Shown piece after piece: positions 25,665 through 32,388 of a stretch of DNA of 33,501 bases. Each line of letters begins with the position of its first letter. Position 1 is the first letter of the stretch. Made by a program: the position numbers and the translations under genes. The notes under the pieces were generated by a model, which did not search any database, was not told the origin of the DNA, and was given only the letters and a program-made list of their open reading frames with translations. Source of the stretch: Chloroflexota bacterium. Its GTDB lineage: Bacteria > Chloroflexota > Dehalococcoidia > Dehalococcoidales > RBG-16-60-22. The stretch is taken from positions 1 to 33,501 of the forward strand of contig JAHJTL010000115.1 in assembly GCA_018829775.1 (NCBI GenBank). Reading direction: 5' to 3'.

Positions 25665-26486
25665 ATGGAAATAACACCGGCATTATTTACGGGAATTGCT
25701 TTCCTGTCGCTTTTTTGCGAATACCTTACCGCCTCTATTGGAATGGGATATGGTACCACACTGACCCCGCTATTGCTTGTCTTTGGTCTGTCACCATTGC
25801 AGGTGGTGCCGGCAGTTCTACTGGGGTAGTTTGTCGGTGGCGTGGTTGGTGGCCTTGCCCATCACTGGCTGGGTAATATCAGGTTAGATTTCAGGCAGGA
25901 TGAGCAATTAATCAAAAAAAGACTGAGAGGACTGGGGTACTTACCCAAATCGCTGGATGCTAAAGTCGTTTTCATCCTCGCCGGGTTCGGGATTATCGGA
26001 GCACTGGTGGGTGTTTTTACCGCCGTAAATATCCCCACCATGGCGCTGATGACCTATATCGGCATCGTTGTCCTGGGCACCGGGGCCATCATTCTGCTAC
26101 GGAGGAACTACCGAGGCCCCATTTCATGGAAGGGTTTAGCTGGGATTGGGCTATTAAGTTCATTTAATAAAGGAATCAGTGGCGGAGGGTATGGTCCGCT
26201 GGTTACCGGCGGGCAGATAATAAGCGGGCGGGAAACGAGAAGCTCGGTGGGGAGCACGACGGTAGCTGAAACTGCGGTCTGTTTCGTGGGCTTTTTGGGT
26301 TATATGCTGATAAAAGGCGATATTTTCTGGAGTCTAGCCGCTGCTACCAGCATTGGCTCAATTATTGCCAGTCCATTTGCCGCGTTAACCGTTCGTAAAA
26401 TAAACTCGGCGAAGCTGAAAATAATCATCGGTTTTTCCACTGTAGCGCTTGGCACCTATATTTTACTAAAGACTTTCGTCTTTTGA
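25665..26486 (+). pseudogene. TauE/SafE-family anion permease interrupted by an in-frame TAG
   Basis: From ATG 25665 the frame encodes a membrane protein with the TauE/SafE layout. It has a first segment LTASIGMGYGTTLTPLLLVF and, after codon 54, TAG at 25827-25829. The same frame then continues with GGVVGGLAHHWLGNI and on to the second-half repeat SSFNKGISGGGYGPLVTGGQ. The total length of about 273 codons is normal for the family, so the TAG most simply replaces a sense codon such as CAG (Gln). TauE/SafE proteins move sulfite, sulfonates or other anions. A restart at GTG 25842 would give 214 residues lacking the first two membrane segments. The first cytoplasmic loop carries RLRGLGYL, the element also found in both RHH proteins. 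Confidence 0.78.
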
Positions 26487-26497
26487 AGGAGGATTTT

Positions 26498-27298
26498 ATG
26501 CTGGACTTAAAAGACCTTGAGAACCGAAGCATTTACGTTGTCAGAGAGGCCTATGCTGAATTTAAGAAGCCGGCAGTTCTCTGGAGCATGGGAAAGGACA
26601 GCACCACCATGCTCTGGCTATGCCGCAAGGCTTTCTTTGGTAAAATTCCCTTCCCGGTGATTCACATTGACACCAATTATAAGTTCAAGCAGATGTACCA
26701 GTTCCGCGACAACCTTGCTCGGGAATGGGGATTTGAATTAGTGGTGGCGAAAAATGAGAAAGCACTCAAAGATGGGTGCTCACCCGAGCAGGGTAAATTT
26801 GAGTGTTGCACCAGATTGAAAACAGAAGCCCTGAAAAATTGTCTGGAAGAGTACGGCTTCGATGCACTCATTCTGGCGATTCGTCGGGATGAACACGGGA
26901 TACGAGCCAAAGAGAGGTACTTCTCACCTCGAGATGAACAATTCAAATGGGACTACAAAGACCAGCCGCTGGAGATGTGGGACCAGTTCCAGGGACTTCT
27001 CAGCGCCGGCACTCACATGCGAATCCATCCCATATTGCACTGGCGTGAGCTTGATGTATGGGAATATACAAAGCAGGAAGAGATGCCGGTGAACCAGATG
27101 TACTTTGCCAAGAACGGACAACGATATCGCAGTCTGGGATGTGAACCCTGTACTCTGTCTATTGAGTCGAGCGCGGCCACCATAGATGAGGTTGTTGAAG
27201 AACTGAGGACAACCAGGGTCGCCGAGCGAGCGGGCCGGGCACAGGATAAGGAAAAGACGTTTACCATGCAGAAGCTTCGTGCGCTGGGCTATATGTAA
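26498..27298 (+). CDS. cysD: CysD-like ATP sulfurylase small subunit with APS-reductase-type cysteines
   Basis: The 266-residue protein belongs to the PP-loop family of CysD and PAPS reductases. It has the ATP loop WSMGKDSTTMLW (29-40), IHIDTNYKF, a KTEALK region, ILAIRRDEHGIRAKER (125-140) with the following FSPRD, and the CysD-type ending RVAERAGRAQDKE. Unusually it also has Cys103-Cys104 (FECCTRLKTEAL) and Cys215-x-x-Cys218 (LGCEPCT), the layout of the [4Fe-4S] cysteines of APS reductases. The reductase's C-terminal catalytic cysteine is absent, and it ends KLRALGYM. It would adenylylate sulfate with the GTPase encoded next. The start ATG 26498 has AAGGAGGA upstream. It is shorter than E. 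coli CysD (about 300). Confidence 0.82.
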   Translation: MLDLKDLENRSIYVVREAYAEFKKPAVLWSMGKDSTTMLWLCRKAFFGKIPFPVIHIDTNYKFKQMYQFRDNLAREWGFELVVAKNEKALKDGCSPEQGKFECCTRLKTEALKNCLEEYGFDALILAIRRDEHGIRAKERYFSPRDEQFKWDYKDQPLEMWDQFQGLLSAGTHMRIHPILHWRELDVWEYTKQEEMPVNQMYFAKNGQRYRSLGCEPCTLSIESSAATIDEVVEELRTTRVAERAGRAQDKEKTFTMQKLRALGYM

Positions 27299-27337
27299 CC
27301 AGTAAAATCGCGAAGATGTAGCTATACGGAGGACAAC

Positions 27338-28552
27338 GTGAATTTAAATGCGGTTATCGTCGGGCATGTGGACCATGGCAAGTCAACTCTTATCGGCAGA
27401 CTGCTCTATGATTCGGAGACATTGCCAGAAGACAGGCTTGCTGAAATCCAGAGACTTCTTGAAGAGTACAAAAAGAGGTTTGAGTTCGCCTATTTCCTCG
27501 ACTCCTTCGAGGAGGAATTAAAAGAAGAACGGACCATCGATACCACCAGGGTATTGTTCAGAGGAAAAGGAGGAAATTACTATACTATCGTCGATGTGCC
27601 CGGGCATAAGGAGTTTATCAAAAACATGCTCACCGGTGCCTGCCACGCTCAGGTTGCCGTTCTGGTCGTCTCAGCACCGGAAGGCGTACAAGAGCAGACC
27701 AGACGGCATGCGTTTCTCGTCCACATGCTCGGGGTAAAGAACATCATCGTTGTGGTCAATAAGATGGACCTCGAAACATACCAGCAGGCCGCCTTTGAGC
27801 GGGTGAAAACGGAGACATCCGCTCTTCTGTCCTCTCTCGGCTATTCACAGAACATATTTATCCCGATTTCAGCTATGGAGGGCGATAACGTTTATCTATC
27901 GTCAGAGCGCATGCCCTGGTATCAAGGGCCGTCACTGATTCAGGTACTCGATAGCACAGAACCTGAAGAAACCGGGGAAAAGCCACTCCGGTTCGTGGTT
28001 CAGGACGTCTATGGTGCGGATTCAGAAAGGGTTACCGTGGGGCGAGTAGAATCAGGCGCCTTGAAAACGGGAGATGAACTCGTCTTTCAGCCTTCCAATC
28101 TCAGAGGGAGAGTAAATAAGATAGTAATATTTCCGAAGGAAGTGGCTAAGGCAACATCCGGTGACAGTATTGGCATTCATGTGGACTGTGTACCGTCAAG
28201 AGGAGATGTTGCCGGACTGTACAGTAATCAGCCTGCAGCGGTCACCAGTTTTCTGGGCGAGGTGGCTTTGCTTGAGGGCACCCTCAATAAAGGCGACAAA
28301 CTGGAAATGAAATGCGGGACAAAACGGGCCAGCTGCGAAGTTGCTGAGATACACCAGAGAATAAACTCCGAAACGGGCGAGGTAATCGGCAGGGATATAG
28401 ACCGTATCGGGGAAAATGAGGCGGCAACCATTGTCTTCCGGAGCGAGCCGGTGGTGGTTGAACCGTTTTCTGAAATCCCAGAACTGGGCCGGTTTATAAT
28501 TACCCGAGGGAAAAAGAACATCGGTGCCGGGGTCATTTTGGAGAACGGGTAA
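27338..28552 (+). CDS. cysN: CysN/EF-1A-like GTPase, putative ATP sulfurylase large subunit
   Basis: The 404-residue GTPase has the P-loop GHVDHGKS (9-16), DVPGH (86-90), NKMD (141-144) and an [10 protein letters not shown]5 region. Two beta-barrel domains follow, starting near [10 protein letters not shown]. In CysDN the large subunit uses GTP hydrolysis to drive APS formation by CysD, and its position 39 bp after the cysD-like gene supports that role. Departures from CysN are an EF-1A-type P-loop (CysN usually has SVDDGKS) and a switch I region reading EERTIDTT, which lacks the Gly-Ile of the usual GITID. It is also shorter than CysN (about 470). The start is GTG 27338 with GGAGG upstream. 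Confidence 0.75.
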   Translation: MNLNAVIVGHVDHGKSTLIGRLLYDSETLPEDRLAEIQRLLEEYKKRFEFAYFLDSFEEELKEERTIDTTRVLFRGKGGNYYTIVDVPGHKEFIKNMLTGACHAQVAVLVVSAPEGVQEQTRRHAFLVHMLGVKNIIVVVNKMDLETYQQAAFERVKTETSALLSSLGYSQNIFIPISAMEGDNVYLSSERMPWYQGPSLIQVLDSTEPEETGEKPLRFVVQDVYGADSERVTVGRVESGALKTGDELVFQPSNLRGRVNKIVIFPKEVAKATSGDSIGIHVDCVPSRGDVAGLYSNQPAAVTSFLGEVALLEGTLNKGDKLEMKCGTKRASCEVAEIHQRINSETGEVIGRDIDRIGENEAATIVFRSEPVVVEPFSEIPELGRFIITRGKKNIGAGVILENG

Positions 28553-28553
28553 C

Positions 28554-29348
28554 GTGATTTTCGTTTTGGGTATAGATGCCGCGACCTGGACAGTTATCAG
28601 ACCAAACCTGAGTCAACTGCCTACATTCAAGAAACTAACCGAGCTGGGTCAGGCTAGGGAAATAGTTATAGAAGAGGAGGAGAAACTAGAATCGCAGTCT
28701 CTGTGGTGTGGTATGTTTTCCGGGAAGACGCTGGAAGAGCACCGCCATGACAGCTGGGTCGTTGGAGACAGACTGGCCAGAAGAGAGGATATAAAAGTAG
28801 ATTTTATCTGGGACATTCTGGAGCGAGAGGGAAAGAAAGTCAGAGTACTGAACGTACCCTTCATTGTACCGCCTTATTCCTTTCGAGTTGACTTCAAGCC
28901 AGTAGGGTTCGGCCTGCCCACCAACGAAAAGGAATGGCAGGAAGAGTTAGAGAGAGTAAGCGAAAAAACCAGAGAGATGCTCGTCGAAAAGCCAGACCTG
29001 TTAATTGCGGTCTATACTCTTCTCGACCGCATCCAGCACTTTCACTGGGGTGAAGATTGTGTCCCTGCCTGGTACCGGAAGCTGGACGCGAAAATGGACG
29101 AGATTCTTTTTGACACCGGTTTCCTGGATAACAGGCAAAACAAACTTATTATTGTTTCTGACCATGGCATGTGTTCATTTGGGGAAGCCCGCATCCAGAC
29201 CCTGCCGAAGAAGACAGAGTGGGGGGAATTGAAAGGCGACCACCATGAAAATGCCGTACTTATTACGGTGAACGTTGATTACCCAATCAAAAGCCCCCAG
29301 GACATATTCCGGGCAGTGAGAAAGGAATTTAAAGCTTCCAGCAGTTAA
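28554..29348 (+). CDS. alkaline phosphatase superfamily phosphodiesterase/nucleotide pyrophosphatase-like protein
   Basis: This 264-residue protein has a compact alkaline-phosphatase-superfamily metal site: Asp8 in FVLGIDAATW, a Ser-rich ESQSLWCGMFSGKT segment at the nucleophile position, Asp158 and His162 in LLDRIQHFHW, Asp203-His204 in IIVSDHGM, and His230 in KGDHHENAVLI. Family members hydrolyse phosphate or sulfate esters or nucleotide pyrophosphates. It is short for the family (often 400 or more) and ends soon after the last metal motif. No signal peptide is visible, so it is probably cytosolic. Starting 1 bp after the GTPase stop, it may act on APS or a related nucleotide, which is inference. 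GTG 28554 is chosen because GGAGA lies upstream. Confidence 0.72.
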   Translation: MIFVLGIDAATWTVIRPNLSQLPTFKKLTELGQAREIVIEEEEKLESQSLWCGMFSGKTLEEHRHDSWVVGDRLARREDIKVDFIWDILEREGKKVRVLNVPFIVPPYSFRVDFKPVGFGLPTNEKEWQEELERVSEKTREMLVEKPDLLIAVYTLLDRIQHFHWGEDCVPAWYRKLDAKMDEILFDTGFLDNRQNKLIIVSDHGMCSFGEARIQTLPKKTEWGELKGDHHENAVLITVNVDYPIKSPQDIFRAVRKEFKASSS

Positions 29349-30622
29349 CTTCGCAAACCTACTTCTATCGCTATCTCTAATGTAACTGTGTCCCTGATAA
29401 CCTTGAGTGTCGTTGGCTCTCCAGGACTTAAGTGGTCTCCCAGATATGATGTCAGAGCCGCCACATTTTTGATTTCTGCGCCATCAATGGCGATGATGAT
29501 ATCATCATCCTGAACGTCAGCTACCTCAGCCGGACTATCGGGCACTATCTGGCTGACCAGCACCCCGTTGATGGATTCCAGGCCCATATCTTGCACCTGT
29601 TGCGGCGTTAAATCAGAAATACTGACGCCCAGCCACGGGTAATCAAAGTAGCCCCGGGTAATAATGGAATCGGCGACACGTCTTACCTTGTTCGAGGAAA
29701 CAGCATAGTAAATACCGTCACCTTCTTCAGGCCCAACACGAGCAATGACCAGCCCAATAACATCTCCGACGGAGTCGAACAACGGCCCACCGGAATTACC
29801 GAAATTAACCGCAGCGTCAAACTGTATCAGATTTGACACCCAGCGACTTTGATTGTCGTATTCTATTTCGGTATACCGGTTCACCTGACTGACAATACCT
29901 GTGCTCAATGAGTCAGCCAGGTCAAAGGGACTCCCAATGGCAGCAACAGGGTCGCCAATTTTTATCTGGCTGGAATCGGACATCGCGGGCGGTGCAACAC
30001 CGGGCGCACCATCAAGCTTTAAAACCGCCACATCGCTGAAAACGTTGGAGCCAACAAGGCTGGCGGCAAATACTCTCCCGTCTGAAATAATGACATATAT
30101 TTCCTCCAGATCACCTATCACGTGATGCGCGGTCAGTACATGTCCTTCAGAGTCGTAGATAAAGCCGGAACCCACCGTTCTCTCTCCATTGCTGATTCTG
30201 ATGACGGCCTGACTCACTTTCCGATACACGTCAGGAGCGTCTATAACGAACCCGGCCATCTCAGTCGCTTTGGTCAGTTCTCGTCCTATAGTATCAATCC
30301 TGTCCAGGTTTTCGCTCACTTCTTCTCCAAGAGCATCAATCAAAGCCAGATTATCTTCAACCTTACCTTCCAGGTCAGTTGCGTGAGCGATACTTTTATC
30401 TATATCAGCCCCCAGACTATCCAGCTCGGTTTGAAGCTCATTACTTAGCGAGGCTATTTCACCACTTATTGCTTCCGTCTGTGCTGCCTGAGCAGTCTGG
30501 AATGTGCTCAGCTCTTCTCTCATCAGATTCATCTGTTGATAGGACGTATAGGCGTAATAGCCGAATCCACCGGCAAGAATGAGCAGGAAAATCAATAGCC
30601 CGATAGTTATTTTGTTTGCCAT
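29345..30622 (-). CDS. membrane-anchored HtrA/Deg-type serine protease (S1C)
   Basis: The 425-residue protein has one N-terminal membrane segment (residues 7-25) and a predicted coiled coil from about 30 to 120 rich in heptad-like Leu/Ile/Asp/Glu. The trypsin-like domain follows, with the catalytic triad His167 (LTAHHVIGD), Asp197 (FSDVAVLKL) and Ser277 (GNSGGPLF). A C-terminal PDZ domain (about 325-415) contains VLVSQIVPDSPAEVADVQDDD. HtrA proteases degrade or refold damaged envelope proteins under stress. Coiled-coil linkers of this length before the protease domain are uncommon in HtrA. The gene starts inside the CoA-binding gene (16 bp overlap) and its stop shares TTAA with the convergent hydrolase stop. 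Confidence 0.88.
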   Translation of the reverse strand: MANKITIGLLIFLLILAGGFGYYAYTSYQQMNLMREELSTFQTAQAAQTEAISGEIASLSNELQTELDSLGADIDKSIAHATDLEGKVEDNLALIDALGEEVSENLDRIDTIGRELTKATEMAGFVIDAPDVYRKVSQAVIRISNGERTVGSGFIYDSEGHVLTAHHVIGDLEEIYVIISDGRVFAASLVGSNVFSDVAVLKLDGAPGVAPPAMSDSSQIKIGDPVAAIGSPFDLADSLSTGIVSQVNRYTEIEYDNQSRWVSNLIQFDAAVNFGNSGGPLFDSVGDVIGLVIARVGPEEGDGIYYAVSSNKVRRVADSIITRGYFDYPWLGVSISDLTPQQVQDMGLESINGVLVSQIVPDSPAEVADVQDDDIIIAIDGAEIKNVAALTSYLGDHLSPGEPTTLKVIRDTVTLEIAIEVGLRS

Positions 30623-31050
30623 CTAGACATGCCTCCTTGTTCCTGAGTCATGCGCTGGTGCTCTTTGAACATGCATTTATTCATCACGACGAGCAATCCC
30701 GCATCTCTGGCCTTAGCTGCAGCCTCTTCATTCACAATTCCTTCCTGCATCCACACCGCCCTGGCCCCGATTTTAATGGCCTCCTCAACAATGGGCATAA
30801 CGTCTTCGGAGCGACGGAATATCTCCACCACATCCACTTTCTCCGGTATAGAACTCAGGTCAGGATAGCTTGTTCTGCCCAGTATCTCCTGGGCATTCGG
30901 GTTGACCGGAATGATATTGTAGCCCTGTTCTGCGAGGTATTTTGCTATCCCGTAGCTGGGCTTCTCTGGGTCGGAAGATAGCCCGACCACAGCTACGTTA
31001 CGAAATTCCTTGAGTATTTTTTCTTCGATACGTATCCTAATCTTCTCCAT
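30607..31050 (-). CDS. CoA-binding domain protein (YccU-like)
   Basis: The 147-residue protein is a single CoA_binding_2 Rossmann domain. The sequence reads NVAVVGLSSDPEKPSYGIAK, then YNIIPVNPNAQEILG, the central VDVVEIFRRSEDV and ARAVWMQEGIVNEEAAAKA, ending with VVMNKCMFKEHQRM. These are the conserved stretches of YccU/YneT-like proteins, which are homologous to the CoA-binding part of succinyl-CoA synthetase. The family's cellular role is poorly known. A conserved Cys in NKCMFKEH is typical. It overlaps the upstream ferritin-like gene by 14 bp and the downstream protease gene by 16 bp, so it belongs to the stress operon. Confidence 0.85.
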   Translation of the reverse strand: MEKIRIRIEEKILKEFRNVAVVGLSSDPEKPSYGIAKYLAEQGYNIIPVNPNAQEILGRTSYPDLSSIPEKVDVVEIFRRSEDVMPIVEEAIKIGARAVWMQEGIVNEEAAAKARDAGLLVVMNKCMFKEHQRMTQEQGGMSRWQTK

Positions 31051-31489
31051 AGAATAGCTGGTCGTAGAGGGTCTCCAGGCGTTTTTTATGCTTCAGCTCT
31101 TCATTTGTCAGATTGGCGCAAAGCTTTTTGGCCGCCTCTTCCCGCATCATGCCCATCATTTTGCGGTAGAAGTCCACCGATTCTTCCTCGCGTTTCATGG
31201 CAAAAATGAGCGTGTCCTGCAGGCCGGCGCCCTCTAGGGTATCACCGCCGGTCAGGTAATTGCTTATTTTGAGGTCGGCTATTTCATCCTGGTGCCACTG
31301 TTTTACCAGGCCTTTTTGCCTTAAGTCCTTCAGTTTATCGGCGTGCTTGGCTTCCTGCCGGGCAAGGTCTTTGAGGAGTTCTTTAGCGCCCGGGTCGTCG
31401 GTCTTTCGCTGCGCGGCCTCATACATGGCCTGTGAGGCGATCTCCTTATAGATGGCAGTATCCAGCACCTCGCTCAGTTCGTCAGGCAT
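31037..31489 (-). CDS. rubrerythrin-like ferritin-superfamily protein (no rubredoxin domain)
   Basis: This 150-residue four-helix protein has the two diiron half-motifs of the rubrerythrin/ferritin fold: Glu16 (YKEIASQAMYE) with Glu46-x-x-His49 (RQEAKHADKL), and Glu101/102 (KREEESVDFY) with Glu131-x-x-His134 (NEELKHKKRL). No rubredoxin CxxC knuckles are present at either end, so it would need a separate electron donor. Rubrerythrins reduce hydrogen peroxide in anaerobes. A ribosome site, AAGGTGGGTGAAG, precedes the start. The gene lies between the tandem ferritin-like gene (39 bp gap) and the CoA-binding gene. Confidence 0.8.
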   Translation of the reverse strand: MPDELSEVLDTAIYKEIASQAMYEAAQRKTDDPGAKELLKDLARQEAKHADKLKDLRQKGLVKQWHQDEIADLKISNYLTGGDTLEGAGLQDTLIFAMKREEESVDFYRKMMGMMREEAAKKLCANLTNEELKHKKRLETLYDQLFYGED

Positions 31490-31528
31490 TCTTCACCCAC
31501 CTTTTACAGAAGAGATAATAGCAAGCGA

Positions 31529-32368
31529 TTATTTACTTTCTTCTTCCAGCAGGTCGTTGAACACGTCAATGTGGTAGAGTTCATTATCGCGGATGCGGAA
31601 GAGCAGTTTTTTCAGGTCGGCATCGTCGGTTTCTTTGCCCGCCTTATCATACGCCTCGGCTACTTCTTTTTCGATTTTGATATCGGCCTTGAGCATATCC
31701 GTCGGTCTGGTTGACTGGTCTACCTCGGTATGTTCAATTACAGGATTGCCGCCACCGCTTGTCAGTTCCTCCGCCAACCAGCCGAGGTGCTGCATTTCAT
31801 TAATCGCCTGGTCCTGCAATTGCTCCTGCGCCTCCTCACTCTTGTTCATATAGGAGTGCAGGAGATACTGGAGGATAACCGTATATTCATGCTCGATGCC
31901 CCAGTTCAACGTTTTGGCGGTCTTATCCTGACGGTCGCCCCTGATATCCTCAGTTCCCCCACGCTTCGCTTTGTCCACGAAGTGGGCAAAGTTACCGTGA
32001 TGTGCCTGTTCGTCGGAAAGGATACGCTGCAGCAGGCGCTTTATCTTTGGGTCGTCGATAAGACTGATATGTTCTTTATACTGCTTTACAGCTCCTTCTT
32101 CCAGGCTCACGTCGTTCTGCATCCAATCGGAAACCTGTGCGCCGCCCATGCGCATGGTACCTCTCTCCAGACTGGGCACACCGCCAAGCTCAACGATTAC
32201 CTCCGCCAGCCAGTCGAGGTGACGCATCTCATCCCGGGAAATGGCCTCAATCTCGCAGGCCATCGCGCCTTCGCCTATGCCATAGGCGTGGTTCAGGTAC
32301 TGTATGATGGCGCCGTGTTCATCCTGAAGGTCTTTGTTCAGCAGCTCAATGATTTTGCTTCTGTCCAT
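31529..32368 (-). CDS. tandem-duplicated ferritin-like (bacterioferritin/Dps-type) protein
   Basis: The 279-residue protein contains two ferritin-like four-helix domains fused head to tail. The first half has Glu17-His18 (DEHGAIIQY), Glu47-x-x-His50 (DEMRHLDWLAE), Glu90 and Glu120-x-x-His123 (DEQAHH). The second repeats these as Glu159-His160 (EHEYTVILQY), Glu191-x-x-His194 (NEMQHLGWLAE), Glu233 and Glu263-x-x-His266 (NELYHI). Both diiron sites therefore appear complete. Ferritin-like proteins store iron or remove peroxide. The start ATG 32368 follows a strong TAGGAGGG ribosome site. It lies 20 bp after the fprA stop, so it is likely co-expressed with the oxygen reductase. Confidence 0.8.
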   Translation of the reverse strand: MDRSKIIELLNKDLQDEHGAIIQYLNHAYGIGEGAMACEIEAISRDEMRHLDWLAEVIVELGGVPSLERGTMRMGGAQVSDWMQNDVSLEEGAVKQYKEHISLIDDPKIKRLLQRILSDEQAHHGNFAHFVDKAKRGGTEDIRGDRQDKTAKTLNWGIEHEYTVILQYLLHSYMNKSEEAQEQLQDQAINEMQHLGWLAEELTSGGGNPVIEHTEVDQSTRPTDMLKADIKIEKEVAEAYDKAGKETDDADLKKLLFRIRDNELYHIDVFNDLLEEESK

Positions 32369-32388
32369 AGCAGCCCTCCTAACAAAGA

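Noticed and set aside
25827-25829. The TAG in the permease as a pyrrolysine codon.
   Set aside because: TauE/SafE proteins are not known to contain pyrrolysine and no pyl genes are visible here. A point nonsense change is simpler.
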